Origin: Paenibacillus sp. Soil522
Lineage (GTDB): Bacteria; Bacillota; Bacilli; Paenibacillales; Paenibacillaceae
DNA: 64,000 bases
NCBI RefSeq assembly: GCF_001428245.1
Contig: NZ_LMRV01000037.1
Location: forward strand, 1 to 64,000
Direction: 5' to 3'
Under the pieces are notes generated by a model. The model did no database searches and was not told the origin of the DNA. It saw only the letters and a list, made by a program, of their open reading frames with translations. The translations under genes and the position numbers were made by a program. Positions 26,502 to 35,286 of the stretch are shown here, in pieces. How positions within the stretch are numbered: the stretch's first letter is position 1; each line of letters opens with the position of its first letter.

Positions 26502-27511
26502 GATTTTTCGAGCCCCCTTCGCGCAACGTAGATGAAGAAGGGGATTCCAACGATCGCCGTTACGGCGCCGACCGGAAGCTCTTCCGGCATGACGATGAAC
26601 CGGGCCGCAATATCGGAAAGAAGAAGCAGGATCGCTCCAAGTATGGCACTGTACGGAATGATCCAACGATAATCGATACCGGCAAAAAAACGGGCTATAT
26701 ACGGGATGACCATTCCAATAAAACCGATCGGGCCCGCAATGGCAACCGAACATCCAGCAAGTATACCGATAATCGCTCCGGCCGCAATTTTCACTGCCAG
26801 CGTTCGCTGTCCCAGCCCTTTGGCTGCATCTTCCCCCATCGTTAATACATTGATATGCCTTGCGATAAGCAGCGCGGCTATCCAACTGACAGCCATGAAA
26901 GGCCAAACAGCGGACAGCATTTCCATCGTCCGTCCCGCAATAGAGCCCGTTAACCAGAACAGCACATCGTTCAAGCCTTGCTCGTCAAGGACAAGCATGC
27001 CTTGTGTAAAGGAAGAGAATAAAGCGCTTAATGCCGCACCCGCCAAAATGATTTTTAACGGCGTCAATCCGTCCCGGCCGATCGACCCAAGCAGGTAAGC
27101 AGCAGCCGCTCCGACCACCGCCCCTAAAAAAGAAATCCACATTAATGAAGAAGTCGATGAGACGGACAACACGGTAATCGCAAAGACAATAAAAAAAGAC
27201 GCACCGTAGTTGATGCCGAGCACATTCGGGTCCGCCAGCGGATTTCTTGTAATGGCCTGGATAAGTGCCCCGGCAATTGCCAGGCTTGCTCCGATGGCAG
27301 CCGCGATTAACGCTCTCGGCATTCGGGAAGTTTTGATAATAATTTGATTGTTCGAGCTTTCATCGTAATGTGTAAACGATTGAACGACGTCGCTGAACCC
27401 TACCTTTGTCGCGCCAAGAGCGATACTTGAGTAAATGCAAGCAATCAGCAGGAGGGCTCCGATAACAATCCCCAGACTTTTGGCGGCAACCCCCGGTAAA
27501 ACGTTCCCCAT
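26498..27511 (-). CDS. FecCD-family iron-siderophore ABC permease
   Basis: A 337-residue permease, partner of the following gene. Signatures: TSRMPRALIAAAIGASLAIA, QAITRNPLADPNVLGINYGA, GFIGMVIPYIARFFAGIDY and ARFIVMPEELPVGAVTAIVG. It ends in a four-base overlap with the second permease, which implies coupled translation. It follows the binding-protein gene by 90 bases that contain an attenuator-like hairpin. Iron repression through the Fur box ahead of the binding-protein gene is expected. Confidence 0.93.
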   Translation of the reverse strand: MGNVLPGVAAKSLGIVIGALLLIACIYSSIALGATKVGFSDVVQSFTHYDESSNNQIIIKTSRMPRALIAAAIGASLAIAGALIQAITRNPLADPNVLGINYGASFFIVFAITVLSVSSTSSLMWISFLGAVVGAAAAYLLGSIGRDGLTPLKIILAGAALSALFSSFTQGMLVLDEQGLNDVLFWLTGSIAGRTMEMLSAVWPFMAVSWIAALLIARHINVLTMGEDAAKGLGQRTLAVKIAAGAIIGILAGCSVAIAGPIGFIGMVIPYIARFFAGIDYRWIIPYSAILGAILLLLSDIAARFIVMPEELPVGAVTAIVGIPFFIYVARRGLEKS

Positions 27512-27535
27512 TTACCTCTCTCCAGTCTCAATACG

Positions 27536-27571
27536 CATAAAAGAATGAGCGCAATCGCCCATTCTTTTATG
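27536..27571 (-). terminator. Intra-operon attenuator hairpin
   Basis: CATAAAAGAATGAGCG pairs with CGCCCATTCTTTTATG (one mismatch), 4-base loop. The stem ends in a T-run on either strand. Placed between the binding protein and the permeases it would let more binding protein than permease be made, a common arrangement in ABC importers. Confidence 0.7.
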
Positions 27572-27601
27572 CCGCTTATATGATTCCTTGCTTATTCCGT
27601 A

Positions 27602-28879
27602 CTACTCCAAATCGAAATAGAAATACAGATCATCCATCATCATTTTAGCTGCCGTCGCACCGCCGGACATATTCCAAGTGATGTCGTTTACTTTGTAATA
27701 CTTGTCGTTTTTAACGCCCTTCAAGTTCTTCCAGAGCGGATTGGACGTCCAGTCCTGCTGCGATTTGAACGATTTTTCATCACCGGCCCAGTCGGACGTA
27801 ATATCAAATATAACATCTCCGTCCAGCATTGGAATCTGCTCTTTCGAGCTTAAGCCAACGACGACCTTCCCTTCGACTTGCTGGGCTTTAGGGCGGGCCA
27901 AGCCAAGCTCCTGCAGGATCGTGCCCGCAAATCCGGTGACATAAAACCGCGCGCTTCCGTCGGGTTGGAATCGAATGATAGATACTTCGGTTTTGAGTCT
28001 GTCGCCCATTTTCGATTTGAACTTCGCGACCCGTTTATTCCAATCTGCCATAAAAGCAGCGGCTTCATCCTGTTTGTTCAAAGCTTGTGACGCAATTTCC
28101 ATGTTCGTTTTCCAATCAAAGACATCTGTTGTCATGACCGTCGGGGCGATTTTGGATAATTGGTCGTAAATCTTTTCATGACGCAGTTTGGATCCGATAA
28201 TCAAGTCCGGTTTCAATGCGACAATCGCTTCCATATTCGGCTGAAATTCGCCACCGAGGTTTTTAACGCCGCCCATATCCGCTCTCAAGTAGTGGTACCA
28301 TGGCTGTTGGACCCATGATTCTACCGCGCCCACCGGTTTAACGCCCAGTGTTAATGAAATGTCCACCATTCCGTTAAACAATACGACTACACGCTGCGGA
28401 ACGCTGTTTAAAGTCGTTTTCCCCATTGCATGGGTGATTGTCTTTTTGCTCTCGATCGAAACTGTTTTTGCGGCTGCATTCCAGCTTACCCACAGACCGA
28501 GCGACTCTCCAAGGAATCGAAGCGGGACAAGCGTCCGACCGTTTTGGATGACAGGCGCAGCGTCCATGGCGACCGCCTTACCGTCTACCATGCCTACTTT
28601 GCTGTTCACGGTAAGCACGACAGTCTTTTTCCCCTTAAGTACCGTTATTTTTCCGGCTTTTTGATCCCATGTTACGCTGGCTCCGATTTTTTCGGCCAAC
28701 GTTCTGTAAGGAACTACCGTACGGCCGCTTATGATCTGAGGCGGCACGTCAAAAGAAATCTTATTACCATCCAAGACGACGGCGATCGCGGCTTTGGCGG
28801 CCGCAGTAAAAGGAACCGCTCCGAATGCTAGAATAATTGCAAGCGTTAATGCTAAATACCGGTACATCGATTTAACCAT
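27602..28879 (-). CDS. Siderophore-binding protein with copper-amine-oxidase-N domain
   Basis: A 425-residue exported protein. Signal peptide to about residue 30 (LALTLAIILAFGAVPFTAAA) without a lipobox cysteine. Residues about 32-145 are a copper amine oxidase N-terminal type domain in two halves (PPQIISGRTVVPYRTLAEKI and PVIQNGRTLVPLRFLGESLG), a module very common in Paenibacillus exported proteins. Residues about 155-425 are a FecB/periplasmic-binding type III fold (QRVVVLFNGMVDISLTLGV, IVALKPDLIIGSKLRHEKIY). In the absence of a lipid anchor, the extra domain may hold the receptor at the wall. It opens the FecCD operon behind a Fur box, with GGAGAGAG before the ATG. Confidence 0.88.
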   Translation of the reverse strand: MVKSMYRYLALTLAIILAFGAVPFTAAAKAAIAVVLDGNKISFDVPPQIISGRTVVPYRTLAEKIGASVTWDQKAGKITVLKGKKTVVLTVNSKVGMVDGKAVAMDAAPVIQNGRTLVPLRFLGESLGLWVSWNAAAKTVSIESKKTITHAMGKTTLNSVPQRVVVLFNGMVDISLTLGVKPVGAVESWVQQPWYHYLRADMGGVKNLGGEFQPNMEAIVALKPDLIIGSKLRHEKIYDQLSKIAPTVMTTDVFDWKTNMEIASQALNKQDEAAAFMADWNKRVAKFKSKMGDRLKTEVSIIRFQPDGSARFYVTGFAGTILQELGLARPKAQQVEGKVVVGLSSKEQIPMLDGDVIFDITSDWAGDEKSFKSQQDWTSNPLWKNLKGVKNDKYYKVNDITWNMSGGATAAKMMMDDLYFYFDLE

Positions 28880-28910
28880 TACTTACTCTCTCCTCTTATT
28901 ATATGTATTT

Positions 28911-28929
28911 GACAATGATAATCATTTTC
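28911..28929. promoter_or_regulatory. Fur box upstream of siderophore-binding protein
   Basis: GACAATGATAATCATTTTC matches the 19-base Fur consensus GATAATGATAATCATTATC at 17 positions and lies 32 bases ahead of the binding-protein start codon. Confidence 0.85.
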
Positions 28930-28989
28930 ATCTATGACTATATAACTATCGTTTCTATCTGTCAAGTGCAGATTTTTCGATTTAATCCA

Positions 28990-29718
28990 TTATTCAATGC
29001 CCAGCTTTTCGGCTAATTGTCTGAACCCTTGATAGATTTGATAGTCAATCTGTATGACCGCTTCCAAATCGATTTCTTCCGCATTTGTTTGTTCGGCCAG
29101 CTTCGTTATTTTCTCGTCAAGAAACGGGTACATATCCGCAGCGCTTGCTTTAATATCGGATTTCACGGCATCCCAAGCCTGAATGATTTGGCCGGCAATC
29201 GCTTTTACTTCTGCGGTATCGCCGCCTTCAGCCTGTTGCTTTAAATCTTTCGCAAGCGACCTGATCTCCTTCACAGCTTTCTCTATTCCGGCTTTGTCCG
29301 TATCTTTTACGGCAGGTGCATCCGGCTCATTTTTATTCATGATCGAGCCGCCTACAGCCGCATTTGCCGCTTTATTCGCTGCAATCGCTTTTTTAACCTC
29401 TTGGGTTTGTTTGGATGGTTTGAGTTCTTCTTTTTCCTCTTTTTTAGCGGTTTCTTTCACTTCGTTCGCTTCGTTTGCTTCTTTTGCCGCTTTTGCTTCT
29501 TCGACTTCTTTTACTTCTGCTGCTGTTTCCGCCTCTTTCGCTTGCAATTCATCTGTCTTTTCTTCCTTATTCTCTCCGTCATTCGTGCTTGACCCGGAAT
29601 CGTTGGTAACCGTCGTTGCCTTATGGATTCCCAAAGCTTCCTTATTATCGGATTCCGAGCCGCATCCGGCCAAAATGAATATGCATACAAGGACAGCCAT
29701 TACGTACAATTGCCTCAC
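28990..29718 (-). CDS. Lys/Glu-rich lipoprotein in the iron locus
   Basis: A 242-residue lipoprotein starting at GTG behind GGGGAGGG (MRQLYVMAVLVCIFILAGCG), with an LAGC lipobox at about residue 19; the open frame upstream of the GTG is low-complexity noise over the Fur boxes. After the lipid anchor comes a low-complexity stretch of about 90 residues of Lys, Glu and Ala, probably an extended or coiled spacer, then a helical domain of about 110 residues (LDEKITKLAEQTNAEEIDL, VIQIDYQIYQGFRQLAEKLG). No known domain was recognised. Two Fur boxes lie just upstream, so it is likely iron-repressed and may help uptake at the membrane; a direct role is inference. Confidence 0.75.
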   Translation of the reverse strand: MRQLYVMAVLVCIFILAGCGSESDNKEALGIHKATTVTNDSGSSTNDGENKEEKTDELQAKEAETAAEVKEVEEAKAAKEANEANEVKETAKKEEKEELKPSKQTQEVKKAIAANKAANAAVGGSIMNKNEPDAPAVKDTDKAGIEKAVKEIRSLAKDLKQQAEGGDTAEVKAIAGQIIQAWDAVKSDIKASAADMYPFLDEKITKLAEQTNAEEIDLEAVIQIDYQIYQGFRQLAEKLGIE

Positions 29719-29774
29719 TCGAGATTCCCTCCCCATCGTTATGTAAAATTCAACAAATTCTATTTTAGAATAAA

Positions 29775-29789
29775 TGATAATAATTATCA
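29775..29789. promoter_or_regulatory. Fur box, proximal to lipoprotein gene
   Basis: TGATAATAATTATCA is an exact 7-1-7 Fur site (TGATAATNATTATCA). It lies 57 bases ahead of the lipoprotein start and pairs with a second exact site 24 bases away. Confidence 0.9.
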
Positions 29790-29798
29790 ATATAAAAA

Positions 29799-29813
29799 TG
29801 ATAATGATTATCA
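29799..29813. promoter_or_regulatory. Fur box, proximal to ABC ATPase gene
   Basis: TGATAATGATTATCA, a second exact 7-1-7 Fur site, in the divergent region between the lipoprotein and the ATPase. The two sites together should control both directions. Confidence 0.9.
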
Positions 29814-29889
29814 AATTCGTTGACAGGCGCTTTTTCATCCCATACAATTTAAACTGAATCAATCGCCACTCATAAGGAGCTGATTGCAG

Positions 29890-30720
29890 ATGGCCGCGTT
29901 AGAAGCGAAAAATTTGACCCTGTCTTACGGCAATCAATACATTTTCCAAGAATTAAATCTTACCGTTCAAAAAGGAAAAATAACGGTGTTCATTGGCGGA
30001 AACGGCTGCGGAAAATCAACGCTTTTAAGGTCGATGGCGCGTCTGCTCAAACCCCAAACCGGAGCTGTAATCCTCGATGGTCATAATATCGCCTCCCTTC
30101 CGACCAAACAAGTTGCCAAACAAATGTCGCTATTGCCGCAAGGGCCGAACGCTCCTGAAGGGCTAACTGTACTCCAGCTTGTGAAACAGGGCCGTTACCC
30201 CTATCAAAGCTGGCTGCAGCAGTGGTCCCGTGAAGATGAGCGGATGGTGCGGGAGGCGCTTGAAGTTACGGGTATGTCAGATTTGGCCGAGCGGACCGTC
30301 GATTCATTGTCCGGCGGACAACGTCAAAGAGCCTGGATCGCAATGACGCTCGCGCAAGGAACAGACATTATTTTGCTGGATGAGCCGACCACTTATCTGG
30401 ATTTGACCCATCAGATCGAGGTGCTCGACCTGTTGTACCAGTTGAACATAACCGAACAGAGAACCATCATCATGGTGCTGCATGACATCAATTTGGCCTG
30501 CCGGTATGCCCATAACATCGTTGCGATTCAAAATCAACGGATTTTTGCCGAAGGGGCACCCGAACAAATCGTGACGGCCGACATGATCGAAGCCGTTTTC
30601 GCAATGAAATGCAAAATTATTCCCGATCCGATATTCGGCACTCCGATGTGTATCCCTTACGGAAAAGGCAGAACTGTCGAAATTCCGGAACCGCAACCGG
30701 CTAACCTTGTGTTCTCCTAA
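29890..30720 (+). CDS. Iron-siderophore ABC transporter ATPase
   Basis: A 276-residue FecE/FepC/YusV-type ATPase. Walker [12 protein letters not shown] near residue 37, Q-loop [11 protein letters not shown], signature [12 protein letters not shown], Walker [14 protein letters not shown] and the H-loop [12 protein letters not shown] are all intact. ATG 29890 follows AGGAG; a TTG six bases upstream is not needed. It is divergent from the binding protein and permease genes yet is the only ATPase in the iron island, so it should energise those FecCD permeases. Two Fur boxes precede it. Bidirectional terminator downstream. Confidence 0.93.
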   Translation: MAALEAKNLTLSYGNQYIFQELNLTVQKGKITVFIGGNGCGKSTLLRSMARLLKPQTGAVILDGHNIASLPTKQVAKQMSLLPQGPNAPEGLTVLQLVKQGRYPYQSWLQQWSREDERMVREALEVTGMSDLAERTVDSLSGGQRQRAWIAMTLAQGTDIILLDEPTTYLDLTHQIEVLDLLYQLNITEQRTIIMVLHDINLACRYAHNIVAIQNQRIFAEGAPEQIVTADMIEAVFAMKCKIIPDPIFGTPMCIPYGKGRTVEIPEPQPANLVFS

Positions 30721-30742
30721 GTAACCAATGCCGCAAAAAAAC

Positions 30743-30800
30743 GCAACCGCAACCGCAGGCAAGTCATACGATTCGCTCTGCGTTGCGGTTGCTTTATTTT
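30743..30800. terminator. Bidirectional terminator between ATPase and siderophore operon
   Basis: GCAACCGCAACCGCAG pairs with CTGCGTTGCGGTTGC (one bulge). TTTATTTT follows on the plus strand and TTTTTTT on the minus strand, so it ends both the ATPase transcript and the convergent siderophore operon. Confidence 0.85.
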
Positions 30801-30891
30801 AAAATATAAAAATTTATAAGTTTCACATTTATAAATAAACTTATATTTCACCGCGAAACAAGCTTTTGCCACCAAGGATGGCGACAGCCGT

Positions 30892-32100
30892 TTACGCTTG
30901 CCAAGGCATATACAAAAACTCAGGGTATTCCAGACTGCTGAAATCGTGTGCGGAGATCGACCAACCGTAAGCCCCTGCATACGGAAATACGATCACATCC
31001 CCAGTCCGGAGTCTGGCGACATTTTCGTTACGCGTCAAAATGTCGCGAGGGCTGTTCATTCGCCCGACAATTGTCACCGGACGGTCATTGATTTCAGTTC
31101 TGGGCAAGGGATAGGACCATCCGTCGACCGGTACGATGAAGAACGGGTGCCGGTGTTTCCAAGCCCCGGGCAGTAAAAATTGATGCAGCCCTCCATTTAT
31201 GACCGCAAAGCTTGAATCCCCGATTTGCCTGATATCCAGCACTTCCGCGGCGTAATAACCGCAAGAAGCGGCCGTATATCTCCCGCATTCGAACAAAATC
31301 TCCGGACATGGGGCATTTCCTTCGGATTCCTTTTCGATTATATGCTCAAGCTCCCGGACAAATGTGTCCCATTCGAAAGGTGCTTCTAATTTCTCATAAT
31401 GGATTCCGATTCCTCCGCCGGCATTTACATACCGCAAATCGAAGCCGTACTGTGTCTGCCACAGCCGCGCACGTTCCATATAATGCCCAACCATAGCCGC
31501 ATGCAGCGGCGCTTCTAGTTGATTAGACATCGAATGAAAATGGAATCCCCGCAGCGATATGTTCGGGCAGCTTCCGGCAGTCTCTATCGCTTGAGGAATG
31601 TCCGCTTCATCGATGCCGAACTGCGACGGTACGCCGCACATTTGCAGCGTGCCTGCAGGCAGCGGACCGCGCAGATTTACCCGCAGCAAAATGTCGGCTT
31701 TTATGCCCAATCGGCCTGCAATCCAGTTCGTCCTAAGCAGCTCTGCTATGCTTTCGACATGGAGTAAAGCTACCCGATGGCGCAGCGCGTTTTCGATTTC
31801 ACCGTCGGTTTTTCCTGGACCTCCGAAAATAATGTCGGCGCTGCCGGATATTTCGCGTACTTTTTCCACTTCTCCCAGCGAGGCGACCTCGAAACCGTCC
31901 ACAATAGGCAGAAGAGTTTCGATTATTTTTTTGTCTGAATTGGCTTTAATCGCGTAAAAATATTTTGCTCCGGCAGGTAATGACGCGACGATACGCGTTG
32001 CGTTGCGTTTAAGCTCGGCAAGATCGTATATAAACGCGCTGAACGGTTCATCCGGATGCCTGCGTTTCCAGCTTTGAATATAATCTGATATATGATTCAT
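30892..32100 (-). CDS. PLP-dependent decarboxylase, SbnH-like (second copy)
   Basis: A 402-residue fold-III PLP decarboxylase of the LysA/ornithine decarboxylase group. The PLP lysine is in FYAIKANSD near residue 51; the glycine-rich phosphate site is VNAGGGIGIHY; FECGRYTAASCGYYA and the C-terminal FPYAGAYGWS give substrate contacts. In staphyloferrin B synthesis SbnH decarboxylates a citryl-diaminopropionate intermediate to yield the ethylenediamine part. It is the last gene of the operon and overlaps the MFS gene as ATGA. A close paralog lies at 35287, so the product may contain two decarboxylated amines or two kinds of amine. Confidence 0.88.
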   Translation of the reverse strand: MNHISDYIQSWKRRHPDEPFSAFIYDLAELKRNATRIVASLPAGAKYFYAIKANSDKKIIETLLPIVDGFEVASLGEVEKVREISGSADIIFGGPGKTDGEIENALRHRVALLHVESIAELLRTNWIAGRLGIKADILLRVNLRGPLPAGTLQMCGVPSQFGIDEADIPQAIETAGSCPNISLRGFHFHSMSNQLEAPLHAAMVGHYMERARLWQTQYGFDLRYVNAGGGIGIHYEKLEAPFEWDTFVRELEHIIEKESEGNAPCPEILFECGRYTAASCGYYAAEVLDIRQIGDSSFAVINGGLHQFLLPGAWKHRHPFFIVPVDGWSYPLPRTEINDRPVTIVGRMNSPRDILTRNENVARLRTGDVIVFPYAGAYGWSISAHDFSSLEYPEFLYMPWQA

Positions 32101-33314
32101 CTGCTTACTCCTTTTACCGGTAAATCAAGCGCGGCCCTGGACGCCGCCAGCACCATAAGCGCGCCCAGTCCGAAAAACGCGCCGAATTGAATAAAGACGA
32201 AAGCGGGGCTGAACCATCCGGCAACCAGCCCTCCCGTCAGCGGACCGACAATTTGACCGATGACGAGAAGGCTGCTGGCCGAACCGATGCTCGTCCCCCG
32301 ATTATCCGCGCTTGATGTCCGGCAGACCACAAAAAATACGGATTGCAGCAGTGCGCTGAATCCAAAGCCCTGCAGCAATCGCAGCGCGACTAACCACTCG
32401 GGACGGGAAACGGCCGCCTGCAGCATTACGGCGGCACAGCAAAGCGCGGCAGCCCACGCGAAGTTGCGTTCGACGGAGGCAGTGTCGTTCCGCCTCCCCC
32501 ACCAGGAAGCAGCCGCCCATGAGGCGGCCCAGGTTACGCCTTGCAATACGCCGATCCACATTGCAGCGCGGCCTGAATCACCCACCATTTGCTTCACGTG
32601 GGGCGCAAATACGGAAACTAAGCCGTAAGCCCCGATATTGGCGCAAATCCCGGCTATAATAAATGCGCTGCACCTGCGGTCGGCAAACAGATGACGGAGA
32701 ACAACGAGAACACCCGCCGGCTTCGTGATATTTTCCCGCTTCCGTCCGCCTTCGTTTAAACCGAACGCAGCAATGATCGACCATGCCAACAACAAAACCC
32801 CAAACAGCAAAAGCAAGGTGTTAAAACCGACCAGACCCCAGAACAGTCCGATAATCAGCGGTCCCGCAAACGAACCGGCCGCTACCGCTCCCTCCAGCTT
32901 CCCAAGTGCTTTTCCCCGTTTATTTTCCGGTACGGCGCCCCCGGCAAATGCGGCACCGGCGTCTACAACGCCCCCGAACATGCCTTGCAGCAGCCGAAGC
33001 AATAGCATCTGCGCCGGCGTTTGGGCGAATCCCATCGCGATAAGCACGACCGATAGGCCTAGAAGCGCCCGAACGACCATCCACTTTCTGCCGATCCGAT
33101 CTCCGAGCTTACCCCAAAGGGGCGCCGTCAGCGCATACGAAAGAGCCGGAGCCGCCAAGGCAAGTCCGCTCCATAGTAAAACGTCTTCCCGCTCTCCCAT
33201 TTCCTCCATATACATGGGCAAAAACGGGGCGATCGCCGTCAGACTGGCAATCGATAAAAAATGACCGCCCCACAGCAGACGCAAGCTGCGTTTCCAATTC
33301 GAAATACCGCTCAT
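32097..33314 (-). CDS. MFS siderophore exporter, SbnD-like
   Basis: A 405-residue twelve-helix major facilitator. The A-loop motif GKLGDRIGRKWMVVRALLGL lies between helices 2 and 3 and a second copy-like region follows in the C-terminal half. Start is MSGISNWKRS, where ATG overlaps the stop of the upstream synthetase; the open frame continues upstream only as a shadow. Position inside the siderophore operon, as with SbnD in Staphylococcus, indicates export of the finished siderophore. Both ends overlap neighbours by four bases. Confidence 0.87.
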   Translation of the reverse strand: MSGISNWKRSLRLLWGGHFLSIASLTAIAPFLPMYMEEMGEREDVLLWSGLALAAPALSYALTAPLWGKLGDRIGRKWMVVRALLGLSVVLIAMGFAQTPAQMLLLRLLQGMFGGVVDAGAAFAGGAVPENKRGKALGKLEGAVAAGSFAGPLIIGLFWGLVGFNTLLLLFGVLLLAWSIIAAFGLNEGGRKRENITKPAGVLVVLRHLFADRRCSAFIIAGICANIGAYGLVSVFAPHVKQMVGDSGRAAMWIGVLQGVTWAASWAAASWWGRRNDTASVERNFAWAAALCCAAVMLQAAVSRPEWLVALRLLQGFGFSALLQSVFFVVCRTSSADNRGTSIGSASSLLVIGQIVGPLTGGLVAGWFSPAFVFIQFGAFFGLGALMVLAASRAALDLPVKGVSR

Positions 33315-35257
33315 TTTACCGTCAGCTCGTGATTTCTCAGTTTTATAAACGGGTTCGGAGCCTGCCCGCTTCCCGAAGGCATGCTTCCCCCCGGTCCGCC
33401 CTGCTGAATCAGCAGCGGCGTCACAATTTGTTTCCACGGCCACGTTTCCTTCTCGAACAACAACTTTTCTATCATTTTACGGTCCTCGTCCGGCCAACCG
33501 GCGCAGGCGACTGCCCGCTCCAGACAGTCGCGCATCACCTGCCAGAGCGAATCCTCTTCCATTTGGTAGCACTTGACGAGCGAATCGGCAATCGCATACA
33601 AATTGACCTGAATGCCGAGTGTTTGCAAATAAAACAGCAATTGCTCCGGAGATTCGTTGTAAAGCGAATTTGGCCGGTCAGGTTTAACAATATACTCAGG
33701 ATCGGCAATGCCGAATCTATTAAGCCAGGGGATATAAAGACGGACCGTATCGTGATCGCGCAGCACAATGCCCGCCGGCGTTCCCCGTTCCAGAACAAGC
33801 AGCACATTTTGCCCATGCACTTCGGGCAGAACACCGTAGCGGAGCATGCGCATACAAAGATTCAAATATTCGCCGCATAATTCACCAAATAGCTGCAAAG
33901 CCGCCGCCGCGCCGCGATGCATGCCTCGTAAATCCATCCAAGAGTCGAACAGGTGCCCTGCCGCCCCGGATTCACAAACAGAAAACGCCGACATCGGTAC
34001 GAGCTGGCACATTGGATTGGACAGCAACTGCTCCGGGAACCGGCGAATCTGGCAGGACAGATGCCGAGGCCGGTCGTCAAACCAGTCTCCGGCTTTGGGC
34101 ATGTAAGCCCACCAAGCCGTTTCATCGCATAGGAAAAGCCGCCCGGCCAGCGTTTCATCAACAGCCCGCAGCCGGTTAAGCAGCCGCTGCGCCCGGTCGC
34201 CGTTCGTCATATAAAGCGCCGGAAGCGATCGGATTGCCCCGAGCGATACAATCCCTAGCGGCAATTTGACATGATGTCCTCCGCCTGCAGGCGCCAGCGA
34301 ACGGACTGAAGACGTTGCGGCGTATTCGCCGGCCGAAATCCCTAGCGGAACGCATACTCCGTCCTCTAGCTCGCGCCCCAGCTCCCGGGGCAGCATCCAT
34401 TCCATTTGCCAAGGGTGAACCGGCAGCGCCGCATAATTATCCCTGCTTAAGCCGAGCCGTTTGAAGGCGGCCTCAACCCTATCCCGTTCTTCCGCAGACA
34501 GAAGAAAATCGGCTGGCTCCTGTCCCTCCGCGCCGTCTCCGGACAGCATGACGTCCCGTCTTAACGCCACCCACTGCAGCGGAAATGCCGCGCCGTATTC
34601 CGCGCTGTAATTGACGTACTCTTTATCGTCCCATCCGCCCTTCGCTTTTGCAGCCGGGTGAAACGGACGATCCCTTAGCGCGGACCTCTGTTCCAGCTCC
34701 AGCAAGGGGATCGGAAATGAAGACGGCCCTCCGCCGTCTGACGTTTGCGCCTGCAGTGATAACGCCTTTTGCCGTACCGAGAGGCGAACCTGTTCAAATA
34801 AACGCGTGTAATCGTATTTCGCCGCAAGCAATTCGTTCCAGCATTCGGCCAACACCTCTAATAGAGATTCCAAATCCAATGCCCTAAATGTAACGCTGCC
34901 GTTCTTAGCAGCCTTCGCTTGAATGATTGCATCACCGCCGCGAAAGAGGTACGGCTGATGGTAAGAAGGTTCAATCGGAATAAGGAGGCTGTAATCTACT
35001 CTCCCTCGAACGTGCCGGTGGAACATAAGCTTCTCCGGACTGCCGATATCGTTCGCAAGACAGGCGTCACGCAGCGGCGGCGGCAGCTCGTTAACTGCTG
35101 CTGCGCGGCCTTCGCCGCCATCAGACAGCAGTCCTTCCGCCAATAAGGCGTTAACTAAATCGGTCATCACATAGGACGAGGCCTCTGCCAGCGCGCGATT
35201 ACTTCGCATGCCCGTCAGCCCCTCACCCTCGCTCCTGACCGTTATCGGATCAATCAT
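33311..35257 (-). CDS. IucA/IucC-family siderophore synthetase (third)
   Basis: A 648-residue NRPS-independent siderophore (NIS) synthetase, which joins a carboxylate, activated with ATP, to an amine. Motifs: RPFHPAAKAKGGW near residue 195 (the usual first H-P is R-P here), LPVHPWQMEWML, SSVRSLAPAGGGHHVKLPLG, LPEVHGQNVLLV and a C-terminal FhuF-like region. It is the longest of the three synthetases. Which of SbnC, SbnE or SbnF it matches cannot be settled by eye. The altered ATP-site motif is worth noting but histidine and lysine are kept. Overlaps the exporter gene. Confidence 0.9.
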   Translation of the reverse strand: MIDPITVRSEGEGLTGMRSNRALAEASSYVMTDLVNALLAEGLLSDGGEGRAAAVNELPPPLRDACLANDIGSPEKLMFHRHVRGRVDYSLLIPIEPSYHQPYLFRGGDAIIQAKAAKNGSVTFRALDLESLLEVLAECWNELLAAKYDYTRLFEQVRLSVRQKALSLQAQTSDGGGPSSFPIPLLELEQRSALRDRPFHPAAKAKGGWDDKEYVNYSAEYGAAFPLQWVALRRDVMLSGDGAEGQEPADFLLSAEERDRVEAAFKRLGLSRDNYAALPVHPWQMEWMLPRELGRELEDGVCVPLGISAGEYAATSSVRSLAPAGGGHHVKLPLGIVSLGAIRSLPALYMTNGDRAQRLLNRLRAVDETLAGRLFLCDETAWWAYMPKAGDWFDDRPRHLSCQIRRFPEQLLSNPMCQLVPMSAFSVCESGAAGHLFDSWMDLRGMHRGAAAALQLFGELCGEYLNLCMRMLRYGVLPEVHGQNVLLVLERGTPAGIVLRDHDTVRLYIPWLNRFGIADPEYIVKPDRPNSLYNESPEQLLFYLQTLGIQVNLYAIADSLVKCYQMEEDSLWQVMRDCLERAVACAGWPDEDRKMIEKLLFEKETWPWKQIVTPLLIQQGGPGGSMPSGSGQAPNPFIKLRNHELTVK

Positions 35258-35286
35258 ATGGCTCTCCTCTCACCGCTCCGCCCCAT

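Noticed and set aside
26502-26906. N-terminal extension of the second FecCD permease
   Set aside because: The extension is an out-of-frame reading of the first permease; the ATGA overlap at 26498-26501 gives the natural start.
29719-29862. N-terminal extension of the lipoprotein with an Ile-rich stretch
   Set aside because: The Ile/Asn run is translation of the two Fur boxes; the GTG at 29718 has a strong ribosome binding site and gives a proper lipoprotein signal.
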